From: Crossaster papposus
Taxonomy: Eukaryota > Echinodermata > Asteroidea > Velatida > Solasteridae
Direction: 5' to 3'
NCBI GenBank assembly: GCA_037893245.1
Contig: JBAIAA010000700.1
Coordinates: 310,001-374,000, forward strand
Length of the DNA: 64,000 nt
Shown here: in pieces, positions 35,419 through 46,043 of the stretch
Layout: each line of letters begins with the position of its first letter
Numbering within the stretch: the stretch's first letter is position 1
Translations under genes and position numbers: made by a program
Notes under the pieces: generated by a model
Told to the model about the DNA's origin: nothing
Seen by the model: only the letters and a program-made list of their open reading frames with translations
Database searches by the model: none

Positions 35419-35773
35419 CTGCGAGGGGAACGACAGCAACGTGGAGACAACATCAGTATTCACAAATGCTACAAATCAGAATCTCTGTCAAGACAAGCTG
35501 GCTGTAATGGCTCAATTTGTATTCTATATACGATTAATTTTAATGAATGTTATGCCGTGTCCAAAACAGCTACAGCTATGGCTGTGTAAATTGCTTGCCT
35601 GCTCACACATAGTTGTAATGGACAAACCGCTACACAATAGCCATAGACAAGAGATTCGGATACGGCCTATTTCTCAAACGCCACGGCCGGTGTCACATGA
35701 ATATCAGACTCCTATGAAAACGACTCTTTTTCCTATTGGTTAAACCCTCTCACGTGACAGGTCACTCTCCTAA

Positions 35774-36076
35774 GGCATAACAAAAAAAATTGTTATGTTG
35801 GCGTAACGGGCCCAAAAAAATAGGGTAGGTAGGTAGGGATTTGTTTTATTTATTTTTTTATTTTGTTTCGTCCCAGCAATTAAAATGATGTTTTCTAATT
35901 GTTTAAGCCGGTAGTGATACACGATAGCGTGTCCAGGTTCAATATATACACAATTTACACACACAACAATGAGAAACGGTCAGAAATGGTTTCAAACGTA
36001 TTTATAACTAGATTTATATAGATTTGAATCATTAAATTTCGTCCCTTGAAAACAAAACATTTTTTTGTTTAATGCC
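35774..36076. mobile_element. Second copy of the GGCATA-ended MITE, opposite orientation
   Basis: Begins GGCATAACAAAA after TAA (35771-35773), continues GTTATGTTGGCGTAACGGGC, and ends TTTTTGTTTAATGCC before TAC. It matches 22617-22943 in reverse orientation, including GCTATCGTGT and TTATAACTAGATTT. The target duplication is decayed (TAA/TAC). Confidence 0.8.
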
Positions 36077-36339
36077 TACAAAAGTAATTATCTCCACTTA
36101 TCTCCATGTACAGTGTATGTGATTCTGTGGTCCAAGCTGGGACTGAACAATTTAATGTGGTAAAGTATAATTATGCTGTAAATGTATGCCGAGTTATGCA
36201 GTACAGATTGATTTCAGACATACAAATGCCACTTTCGCGAGGCGTGGGGGTACGATTGCACGCCTTAAATCATTTATAAGCTCTTTGCAAGGATTTAATT
36301 TTCAAGAACAGCCATGAGTTTCAAGCAGTAGTTGCTCAA

Positions 36340-36660
36340 ATCAGGATGAGTGAAATAATATTCTGGGCTGGTGCATTTCAGCCCAACATATTAAAACGAC
36401 TCAGTGTGCATGCGGGGGCGAGGAGCTATTTGAGCCATACTTGGAATGTCCTCGGAATTTTACGGGTTCACGTGACTCTTGCGTCAAGACCGTGCTGGGA
36501 ACTGAATCTGGCGATAATTAAGGGCACCGTCAAGGGGACGGCGCTCCCCGGAACAGATGAACAGCTCGGTCTGGGAGCAAGACTACTCCTCAATGGGTAT
36601 GTTGCATGTGTTGATATACTGTCTAAAATGAACTAAGGTATTCAAAACAACTTTGAACTG
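36340..36660. other. Locally GC-richer segment, no recognisable gene
   Basis: 36346-36636 is open on the plus strand (96 codons) and is followed in frame by a possible donor (ATGG|GTATGT near 36597). The translation resembles no family I know. Not claimed as a gene. Confidence 0.2.
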
Positions 36661-36799
36661 TTCATAGTCAATACGTTATCGATTAAAATTCATTTATTGG
36701 TGATTAGGAAATACACGTTACCAGGCCCACCATTTGTTTTTAATGTTTTGTGATTTTTCTTTCGCAACACACCAGTGTTGTAGTCAAGACTCTTACATG

Positions 36800-37290
36800 T
36801 ATGTCCGAGACCGAGACCAAGACCAAGGCTTTCAAGACCGGGACCGAGACCAAGGCTTACGAGACCGAGACAGCACTTCCGAGAACTAGAATTTTGTAGT
36901 CCGAGACCAAACATGACAAAAATGTATGGTGTTTGAGCCATTACTAAATCTAAATATTGAAACTAGTCTATGACCGACATATAGCAAAACAGGTCGACCT
37001 CATAAAAACTAACATTGATAGAGACAGAACAGTTTGGAGTTAATTCACAACATTTGACCTCTCTTTCTCTCTACAGTGTCGTACAGCATCGTTTATGTTC
37101 AGGATGAAGACTAGATTTTTGTGGTGCAACACATTTTGCAGTGGTCACGACGGGTCTCGAGGGTAAAACACGAGACTGTGAGACCCATGACTTTGCTTGG
37201 ACAAGACCGAGACCGAGACCTAAACAAAAACGATATGGAGATGGTCTCCAGACTGAGACCAGGTCTCAAAACCCCAATCACTGCTGCACA
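36800..37290. repeat. Degenerate GACCGAGACCAAG repeats
   Basis: Two clusters, at about 36806-36912 and 37195-37280, of the purine-biased word CCGAGACCAAGACC in several variants, separated by unique AT-rich DNA. Confidence 0.6.
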
Positions 37291-37602
37291 CAGTCAACCT
37301 CTTAAGCCTAAAACAACTTAAAAACAAAATAGTAGTTTGAGATATCAAGCATGTACATGTACAATGTAATGCTGAAAAGTGTTTTTGTCTCAGCATAGAG
37401 TAGGCCCAAGAGAAATCTCAAGCAGTTATTTAAAACGAAAACAAACAGCAAATGTTTCTGTTGGAGGGAGAGGGGTTGGTGGGGGTTTCTTGAGGAAAAA
37501 GACAAGGAATATTAGCAGGGCATTTTAAGATCCTCAATCGGTCATTGAAAAAATAGGATCTTACCTTGGGGGTGATATCCCGGTAACCTGTGTAGTGACG
37601 AC

Positions 37603-37800
37603 AGAATGTGTAGGCTGCAATACATGTGTAGGCTGCAATACATGTGTAGGCTGCAATACATGTGTAGGCTGCAATACATGTGTAGGCTGCAATACATGTG
37701 TAGGCTGCAATACATGTGTAGGCTGCAATACATGTGTAGGCTGCAATACATGTGTAGGCTGCAATACATGTACATGTGTAGGCTGCAAAACATGTGTAGA
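37603..37800. repeat. 18-bp minisatellite
   Basis: About ten copies of TGTAGGCTGCAATACATG, the last ones varied (an extra TACATG, then CAAAACATG). The unit is a multiple of three without stops, so both strands show periodic frames (for example CVGCNT repeated) that I treat as artefacts. Confidence 0.95.
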
Positions 37801-38561
37801 CTCTGGAACAGAGTGTAATGTGATAAAGTATTATTTACACCTAGATCCCGGTTGAAAGCTGATAATATACAAACTATGTAATGAAGAAATTTCAGAAAGA
37901 ACTTGTAAAGTTGTATAGCTTCTATCTAACATAGCACATATACCAGCACCGAGTGTCCGTCAGTCATTTTAATCCTTGAATCTTCATCATTGACTGAAAT
38001 TCACTTCACATCATGACAAAATGACAAAACAGGTTGAAACAGGTAGGCCACTAAAGCATAGAAATTTTCAAAATAGGGTCGGTAGGTCGGAAAGATTATT
38101 TTGTTTGCAAAATATTTGTGTGCTGATTAAATACCACACTACACTGGGAACCGCAATGCGGCTTTATTTGCATGCACAATTACATGTTACCAGTTTGTAG
38201 AAGGTATATATCCTCGTGCCGCAAGTCGCATGCATGTATCGTGCTCCAATTTTTTTCATTTTCGCTACGAAAGACATTTAATAATGGCAACGTGGATATG
38301 ATGTGCTGTTGTACTACATAGCTTTCATTTTTGTTAATGTTTAAAAAAATTGCGTCCATTTTTATAACATTAAACAACCTAATAGGCACGTTGAAGTGAC
38401 CAACGCTGGAAGTTGTGTATGCAGCACACCATATCATGCATCTACTTGCGCTTAATGAAAACAAGATAATTCACCCCTTAAAATAATGGTCGAGCACTCG
38501 CCCACGTCACATACATGAGAACAATGCATTGGTCTGGACTTGCGCCAGAAAGTAAAGTTTG

Positions 38562-38774
38562 TTAACCAGTTCGCGCCGGGATTATTTTTACATCGCCGAG
38601 CCGACGAAGTGTGTTCAGGCTGATAGTGCCGGGAAGCACACCCACGCATTTCCGGCCTTGCGCGCTGCTGACATACATTTCTGAACTTGAACTTGGCGTG
38701 TTTATGCGTCATCCGTTTTGAATTTTGGGAAATAATTGCGTTTATATATACGTCATTCGGCGCGAACTGGTTAA
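38562..38774. mobile_element. TTAA-flanked MITE, CCAGTTCGCGCC family
   Basis: TTAA at 38562-38565 and 38771-38774 flank 205 bp with inverted ends CCAGTTCGCGCCG and CGGCGCGAACTGG. Internal words GGGATTATTTTTAC and ATGCGTCATCCG match the array-embedded copies and 51965-52179. The TTAA duplication suggests a piggyBac-like mobiliser. Best-preserved member of the family in the window. Confidence 0.85.
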
Positions 38775-38924
38775 AATGTTAAAAAGAACGATAACTCGGA
38801 CTAGCTACATGTATGACTGAGGTAGCTTTACGTAAGGACTAGGCCTACCTAAAGCATAATGAATAGAAATGCAAATATCATCGATCATGTACTTACTCCT
38901 TACGTTAGCCCTAGCCTATGACCC

Positions 38925-40720
38925 GCAATAGAGTACACTCTGTGCTATAGGCCATACGTCCATCAGTGCAAAAAACATAAGTTATGTCTAGTCCGAGTAA
39001 ATTTATTGCACCTAAAAATTACCTTTTTTAACATTTGGACATGGTCGGGTGATATTAGGGTCCAAGCAAGAGCAATTTGAATCGCTGTACGAAATGTCTG
39101 CACATCGATTTCCCACATGACCTCCCACACTTTTCTTTCCCCCAAAATGTCACGGAAAACGGCCACTTACAAAAATGCTGCTTGTTAAGTCCCGAGTAGG
39201 CAGTAAGGATCAAGGAAGACACTAACACTATCGGTGTGTTCTTACCTTTGAAGAAAGTGAGAAAATCTGGCCTCAAAATGTGGAGCAATGTTCGCCGATT
39301 CAAATGCACGTAGCCATTGTTGAGCAAAGTCAACGGCTGTTACCTGTTCCATGCACTGTGCTACAGCCATCTACTGCAGGTCATGGCCATGGGGGATCGA
39401 TGTGCAGACATTTCGTACAGCGATTCAAATGGCTCTTGCTTGGACCCTAATATCACCAGACCATGTCCAAAAAATGTTTAAAAAGGTGATTTTTGGGTCC
39501 AAGTTACTCGGACTAAGTTATGTCATGGAAATCATTCGGTCTCAAACTCGGCATGCAGGTTCATTTCTTATAGCTCATCGATATTTCCCTAAAATTAGGA
39601 CTTTTCCGTGGTTCCGTCTGGTGTAATTTGTCTCTAAATCTGCGTTATAAAGTTTCCAAAAATTCGCGATGAACACAAAACAATATGGCGGATCAAGTCT
39701 GCGCAGGCATGCACAGCTCATCGAATTCTGTTGTTCGGTGCGACGAGCTTGCACAGACTTGTTCCGCTATATTGTTTTGCATTTATCCCTATTTTTTTGA
39801 AATTTTTTTAAGCAGATTTAGAGAAATTATACCAGACGAAATCACGAAAAAGTCCCTCACCATTGTTATTGAACAATACAATTCCTTCAAAATCCTCCAA
39901 CTTCCTTTGTTGTGTAGGGAGTTAGGGTTAATGCGCTATAATAAATGAACCTGCATGCCGAGTTTGAGACCGAATGATTTACATCAAATAAGTGAAACTA
40001 ATCCAGGTTTTTTTGCACTGATGGACGTAAGGCCTATAGCACAGAGTAGGGGGGGCCCCAACAAAGTGCGCCACCAACGTTGAAATGTATCTCATTCATT
40101 CTTCCACGCTCATGAGCCACACATCTCACACAGTAAATACGTATAGATCGCTACCTCGAACTGCACCATTGAAACACGTACAAATTTGCTCCGTGCTCGC
40201 TTCCCGAATTCAGTGATTTATACAACGTCCGCAAAGCCAGGTACACAGGCACGATCTACACAAAGTTTTTTTGGGGCGATGTAATTTTCTGCCATTTTAG
40301 TTCGAAAACAACACGATAAAACGCAAGGGGTTCACAGGCAGATTTTTTAAAAAATTCAGTATATCACTGCTACATCCTTTTTTAACGTATCCATGGAAAA
40401 AAATGAGTAGGTTCGAAGCACGATTTTTCACAATTTATCAATTATTATTGCCCTTTTTAGGGGAGGTATTTGTTAACGTTGTTTGAGTATTTGTGCACAA
40501 TCTTCACGCGCAACAACGGTACGTCAACGCTAAAAAAATTTCGACTGCTTTTTAAATTTTCAATACAATTTTTGTCATTAGATGATAAAAATTAAGGTAA
40601 ATAACAACCTTTTACAACTACAAAAGACAAGATGTTAAGATTGGATGCCAAAAACTCTTATTTTTCGCGTGAGAAAATTGTTCCCCCTCCCCCCTGGCAC
40701 AGAGTGTACTTTAGTGCGGG
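38925..40720. mobile_element. Large multi-nested foldback element
   Basis: Several inverted pairs are nested around one centre near 39725. TACACTCTGTGCTATAGGCC (about 38935) pairs with GGCCTATAGCACAGAGT (to 40047). TCCAAGCAAGAGC...TACGAAATGTCTGCACATCG (about 39060-39110) pairs with its complement at about 39396-39455. CGGTCTCAAACTCGGCATGC (about 39538) pairs with GCATGCCGAGTTTGAGACCG (about 39953). TCTAAATCTGC pairs with GCAGATTTAGA near the centre. The right terminus is split by the hAT-like element at 40048-40696 and resumes at 40697. A dispersed 75-bp repeat (about 39858-39940) sits in the right arm. No coding capacity recognised. Confidence 0.7.
40048..40696. mobile_element. hAT-like non-autonomous element with GCACAGAGT duplication
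   Basis: GCACAGAGT occurs at 40039-40047 and 40697-40705, directly flanking a 649-bp block. Its ends AGGGGGGGCCCC and CCTCCCCCCTG are roughly inverted. hAT transposons make 8-bp duplications and often end CAGGG, which fits (CACAGAGT plus one chance match). The insertion falls in the right terminal repeat of the foldback element, so it is younger than that element. No transposase frame. Confidence 0.72.
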
Positions 40721-41031
40721 GCCATCTAGACTAAGACTAGGCCTGGGCTACCCTACGTAGTACGTCTAAGTTTACCAATTTTTTTCAAGTTCGATTAAAA
40801 ACATTTTAAACCATGTCCATTTTGTAAAGCATACAAAATGATTTACAATGGTGGGTGGTATCTCACTATACTGTAGCTCAACCATAACGAAAGATATTTA
40901 AATTTTACAGTCGTAAAAACTAACATACAAATTTGGACGTTTTCGCTAATCACGTGCCACGTGGTCTAGCCTAGTACTAGTGCCATGTCATGTACGGGAC
41001 TACGCTACGGCCGGGTAGTATTTTTTCCTAC

Positions 41032-41152
41032 CTTTTAGTTCTGTGTCGCGGACACTAAAGTCCCTCACTCGATCGTAACTAGAGTTAACATGATATTGCA
41101 GGGCTTTCTCGTCTGGGTGCTTTTTCGTCAGATGTTTTTTTCCGAAGTTCAT
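41032..41152 (-). CDS. Possible first coding exon of an unrecognised gene
   Basis: Minus-strand ATG at 41152 opens MNFGKKHLTKKHPDEKALQY and runs 40 codons to a good donor (AAAAG|GTAGGA, exon end 41032). The preceding DNA is of higher GC, as a promoter or 5' UTR might be. In principle it could be the 5' exon of the TRIM-type gene at 35223, but no RING is encoded and I have no evidence of linkage. Confidence 0.22.
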
Positions 41153-41159
41153 TTTTGTT

Positions 41160-42336
41160 ACGGCACGTTGAAATGTTGATCGATGGATGGTCCGCACTCG
41201 AATCCTCCTCAGATATCTGGCAGCAATGTCTGGAGCGCGCGAAAACCGGCCCACAACTTGAGGAGTTTCCCAGAGGGCGCTATGCAACATGAGTCCATCA
41301 GAAAAACACACGCTGCTCGCACGCACACAGGCAATTTGAGAAAAACTGTGCCGACTCTAGTAAATTTGAGGAGTTTTTCAAAGTAACCAAAAATTGATAA
41401 ACAGCGCCCTCTAGAAGTGATTTAACGCACATGAAAGATTGAGGAGCTCCTCAAATTACTGGTCACACAATAAAAACTCCTCGAAACGTGGGTGTGTGTG
41501 CGCGCACAACTCCTCGGTGAGTACGAAAGACAAACACATGTGTACGTACATGTACACTACAGTACATCATACATGTGGACAGTCGTGACACTGACAGTTG
41601 TATCATGACCTCGCCCTGTGCTGTGGTGAAACTAAGAACACGTTTTGCTAAAAAGTAAATATCCAAGATCTAAAGGGATCTGCTACTTTAATTGATTGTC
41701 ATTACCTTAGAATTACCACAATCAGGTAAGAATTTATGAAGCCTGAAGGATGAAGAAGATTCGAGGCACAATGTTGCACTTGCAGCAGTCTTTGTCCACC
41801 ATCAAACCGGCATGGAAGTAGTCTGGTTCCGTTACGTTCAAGTACTATACTTAGCAGTTAATATTGGGTTGGGAACCAGACTTGATCAACTGACACGCGT
41901 ATGAATCCTGAGATTCAAAAAAATACCTCTACATGTGTATTATTTCGTGATATATTTTCAATTTGTAGAAAAACAATTGAAATATATTAAAAATAATATT
42001 GAAATAACAAATTATATAAGTAATTAACTGGATCACATGTTTTTAGAAAGTGAAATGATCTTTTGAAAATAATTTGACCTAAAAATGAATGACCGGTGCA
42101 CACACGTTATAAGCCAAAATAAACGTGTACATGCGCTAAGACAAATGAGGGCCTTTAAAAACGACAAGTACACAACAAACAAATTTAATCCATAATTAAT
42201 TTACTTATTTAATTCTAAATCTCCTCCCCCACCAAAAATAATAATTAGACACAAACAACAAACAAACCGAAGAAGAAACAAAACAAAACAAACCAAAACC
42301 AAAGAAAGTGAAAGATAGTATTGCGGTTTGCCCCAA
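41160..42336. other. Intergenic DNA
   Basis: No exon recognised. A recurrent phrase TTTGAGGAGTTT/GAGGAGCTCCTCAAATT near 41270-41480 (also TTTTGAGGAGCCCTCAAATT at 8471-8490) suggests remnants of a short inverted-repeat element. Confidence 0.4.
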
Positions 42337-42580
42337 CTGGCCAGCACTGGCCCAGAGCTGGCAAGAGCCTGCAGTTTATATTTACAAAATGGTGCCAGCT
42401 GTGGGCCAGCACTGGCCCAGGGGTTGGCAGGGCTGGCCCGGAGCTGGCAAGAGCTAGTTCATTTACAAAATGGCGCCAGCTGTGGGCCAGCACTGGCCCA
42501 AGGGTTGGCAGGGCTGGGCCAACCCATGCCAGATTTTGCCACCCCTGGGCCAAGCCTGGGCCAACCCTCTGGTGCTAGCT
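42337..42580. repeat. GC-rich minisatellite-like region, second locus
   Basis: Built from the same CTGGCCCAGAGCTGGCA, GGGCCAGCACTGGCCCA and GGTTGGCAGGGCTGG words as 5430-5865. Contains an internal duplication of about 100 bp (TTTACAAAATGG then GCCAGCTGTGGGCC at about 42380 and 42460). Open frames through it are artefacts of stop-free repeats. Confidence 0.75.
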
Positions 42581-43129
42581 GGGATAATTTCTCTCGCGCA
42601 GGTCGACAAAAAGCAAGGCGTTATTATTTTGCTAGTTCTGTTGATGTCATAATTATTTGTGCATTTAAGTAAAATTAGCCAAGATGTCACAGTTGGCCAA
42701 CATTATGGTTAGCTTTCTCGTCGGAGAAAATAAAAAGTTACGAGTGTTGACCGAGCTTCAGGGGCCGGAATGACTATGAACTCAACTCCACTGAGACGTA
42801 AATTGTCCAACGGCTCATGAGCCCATCATATGAACGACCCCTGATCCTCTGTGCTCTCGGATCTTCCGGGTGCGTACCCGCCTCCTCCCCTGTCCAATCA
42901 TGTAGCCCGAAGGCCAGGCAACCATAAAAGGGAGGAAACAAGGCGGTGCCCTAAGCCCTGAAACCCGAGTGACTAGTTCGTGCCTTAAACAATGCTTAAA
43001 CCTGAGACCAGTATACTGGTCTCAGCTTAAACCTGGTGCTAATCTAACACTAACACCAGCAGCACGTCTAGCGCCAACGCTAGGGTACTGTTGGTAATTG
43101 TTGGGACGGTTTTAAAATCATTTAAAGCA

Positions 43130-43229
43130 AATGGGGGATCCGGAGTGCGCGCGGTTACTAAAAACAAGACCCAGGCCCGGATTCGAACCCCGTCCGTCTG
43201 TGGGTCCTGTTGCCCACCAACTATAGCCA
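43130..43229 (-). repeat. tRNA-like SINE fragment or tRNA pseudogene
   Basis: On the minus strand an A-box-like TGGCTATAGTTGGT (about 43215-43228) is followed by a perfect B box GGTTCGAATCC (43179-43189), with tRNA-like spacing. It resembles the tRNA-like core of 3655-3725. The terminal CCA and a full acceptor stem are not evident, so a SINE is likelier than a functional tRNA. Confidence 0.5.
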
Positions 43230-43230
43230 G

Positions 43231-44275
43231 TCTTTAAAAATTCAAGTGGTGGAAATATGACTTATTTGCATAAATCATTAATCCCTGCCGCGTAATATAT
43301 TTATTCCCATTATTTGGGTATTTAAAAAAAAAAACAAATTAAAAGTTTATTTTGGTGATTCTACTTACAACCAAACATGTCGGCTGCTCAAACGAAAGTG
43401 AGTGGCCGAGTGCTCGAATTGAGGTTATAGTATCAAGCCAAGACTGAACTAGTTCATATCCATAAATCAATCCGACCACAAGGGGAGTGACCTGAATTGA
43501 CCAAACTCTAGTTCCGTCAAAGCCTTGCAAACTGTCCAGCGGCGATAAATCATTTGAAGCTTTAATGACCTCAAACGTATTAAATAACATTTTCTAAAGC
43601 AAAGTGACTGGATAATTATGAGAACATAGTAATTATCCACAATGACAACTTCGTGACCCTATAAATTTGGTTGCCTAAAGTGAGAGACTTGAACAAGTTA
43701 AAGGAAATTCCCAAAATACATTTTAACGTAGATATGATTATTGTAAGCAACACAAATCTTTAATTTGGGGGGGTTTCCTTGAACTTGTTCAAGTCTCTCA
43801 CCTTGGGCAACCCTTCACCTACTTTTTAGCCCAATTTATAATGGACACACCATTTCCCCCTAGTTTTTGTTTGCTGGGCTAAATATCACAATGTTATCAT
43901 TGTTCATAATGATTTTCCATGAGGTTTTAATAGGATTATTGTGCCAGTAAGCAACTTGGTGAATTTGAAGCTCGTCAATACTGACTACTTGATTATATCT
44001 GGAGACAAGTTAAATGCGTGCAAATTATAGGGTATAATTGTAGTCGTTTTTGACCATTACTATATTTTCATAATTATTCGGTCAAAGCTATTGCTTTAGA
44101 AAATGTTAGTGAAGTATAAGGATGTGTAAGTAGAATCACTAAAATAAACTTTTTAAAAAATAAAAATAAAATGTATACCCAAATATGGGAATAAACGTAT
44201 TACACGGCAGGGATTAACGATTTATGCAAATTAGACATATTTCCACCACTTGGATTTTTAAAGACTTTTAGTATG
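43231..44275. mobile_element. Foldback element with exon-like insertion in one arm
   Basis: The left arm (from 43231) and right arm (ending 44275) are inverted. Paired words include AGTCTTTAAAAAT, CAAGTGGTGGAAATATG, ATTTGCATAAATC, TTAATCCCTGCCG and GATTCTACTTAC, continuing through ACATTTTCTAAAGCAA. The left arm carries about 210 extra bases (43370-43580) between GATTCTACTTAC and ACATTTTCTAAAG, where the right arm has only about 18. A second hairpin is nested in the loop at 43668-43812. Confidence 0.72.
43668..43812. mobile_element. Small hairpin MITE nested in foldback loop
   Basis: Inverted ends GGTTGCCTAAAGTGAGAGAC and GTCTCTCACCTTGGGCAACC, with further pairing TTGAACAAGTT/AACTTGTTCAA and AAGGAAATTCCC/GGGTTTCCTT. 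145 bp, non-coding. A related half arm occurs at about 9023-9064. Confidence 0.75.
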
Positions 44276-44279
44276 TCAT

Positions 44280-45090
44280 TTTAAAAGTGCACTGTGGTGA
44301 AAAAACAATTAGTTTCAATTTGTTTGAGGTCAACCAAAAATTAAGTATTTTGCCTGGAAATAATAAAAACGTCTTCGGTAAATAAAAAGTCTTCGGTAAA
44401 TAAAACATTTACCGCTGGTTTTGCTAGTAATATTGGGCCGAAGTGTACAAGTTGTTTTTAAAACAGGGCAATAAAAAAAAAACCAGATTTTTTTCAAGAC
44501 GTAACTAACACCACTAACAATTGGATCAACGAAATTGTTTTTGTTGTAATGCATGTGAAAAAGCTAATTTATTTCAGTAATCCAAAATAATACAAATTGT
44601 ACATTTAAGGCGAAGTAGCAGTACCATTCAAGTTGAAAATACACGACTAATGAAAAAAACTTAACAATATTAAATCAAAAAATTCACTTGCAAAAGTATT
44701 ACAAAAATTATAAAACAATGCTAGCAAAATACAAATTTGTAAAATGTAATTTTGTTTGCCAAATTAACTCTACCCAGCTCAAATTTCTACAAACCTTACA
44801 AGTTTTGGCTGAATTTGTTAGATTTAGAAATAAACTTTTGACTCGCAATAGATTTTTAAATTGAATTAGGACAGTTAGTGGCAAATTATAGGCTTTTGGT
44901 TAAATAATTACTTGGTTAAAATAACCTTTATTTATTGCTCGGTGTAGACAATAAATATTGTTCCCAACAATAAGCCCAAAATAGTCTTGCATTTACCTTT
45001 ACTTTTTTGCTACGGATGGGACAATTACACATGTACATGTAAACATTTAAAATTATACAAAAAGGACATACATTCACTCAATCTTCCTTT
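44280..45090. other. AT-rich intergenic DNA
   Basis: No exon or defined element recognised. CGTCTTCGGTAAATAAAA-type duplication at 44370-44405. Confidence 0.4.
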
Positions 45091-45094
45091 AATT

Positions 45095-45525
45095 AACCCT
45101 AACCCTACCTAATGCTACTTTTTACTACTAGTAGTAAAAAGTAGTATGCAGTACTCTCACTGACTTGTGTGCAATACCTGTAGTAATTTTTAGTATTCAT
45201 AGTACTTTTTAGCATTGGGTCCCTCTGCTTGCTGAGTGTGCATGGCCCATGTATGCTGTGTAAGGTGTTCTAAACTCTACAGCAAAAATTGTCACTTGGG
45301 ACACAGCAATGGGTAAAGGCTGGACAACTGCATTTTTTGCCAGGTAAGTATTACTGACCTGTATTGCCACTATTAGTATTTTGTAGTTGGCAGTATCTGT
45401 ACTCTGTCAGTACACACCCAATCATCAGTCACGGAGAGACCCAATGCTACAAAATACTAAGTAGTATTCTGTAGTACGCAGTTCTTTAGCCCAAAGTAAG
45501 GCCTAGGGGGTTAGGGTTAAAGAAG
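45095..45525. mobile_element. Foldback element with TTAACCCTAACCCT ends
   Basis: Begins TTAACCCTAACCCTACC (about 45093) and ends GGGGTTAGGGTTAA (about 45509-45522), with inner inverted words AATGCTAC...TACTAGTAGTA and AGCATTGGGTCCCTC/GAGACCCAATGCT (about 45210 and 45433). The telomere-like TTAGGG words look like part of the element's termini rather than a telomere. Confidence 0.5.
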
Positions 45526-46043
45526 TTTTCAATGCACGAAACCTTCGAAGCCTGGCGCTACACCCCGAGTACTTCTCCCCCTTAAAATTGGTCAAAATTC
45601 GTTAAGAGAAAAAAATATAGGTCTGGGGAGTACAGGCAGTATATATTTAACCCAAATCCTCCCAGAGACAGCACAGTGCATCAGGTGGAAAGGTCTGCTA
45701 CACTTTGATGCATTAAGCTAGCAACACCAGTGCATAAACGACAAAGTCCAAGTCTATTGTGAGCTAGTCCCCATTGAACCATCCTAGAGATAGATTCTGC
45801 TATTGGATGATCACAGACTCTAAGGCATCTTTCCCTTGAGATTGTTTGACCTGATGAATCTTGCTGCACTGGGCAGGCTATAGTCATTTTAACAAATGGT
45901 GCATGTTGCTGCATCCGGCAAGGTTTCTAGCCAAAATAGTACGCAGGGTTAGGGTTAATGAAAAGGTTCAGCAAAAGAAATTGGAGACCACCCTACCCTA
46001 ATTATCGATTTAGACAGAGCTAGTAGTTGATACTGTGTCGTCT

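Noticed and set aside
37561-37855. Cysteine-rich CVGCNT and MCRLQY repeat peptides
   Set aside because: 18-bp minisatellite in phase with codons; no start context or splice structure.
43130-43229. Functional tRNA gene
   Set aside because: B box is perfect but the acceptor stem and an unambiguous anticodon arm are not evident; a SINE or pseudogene is likelier.
45095-45525. Internal telomere (TTAGGG)
   Set aside because: Only two units at each end, inverted at the termini of a foldback element.
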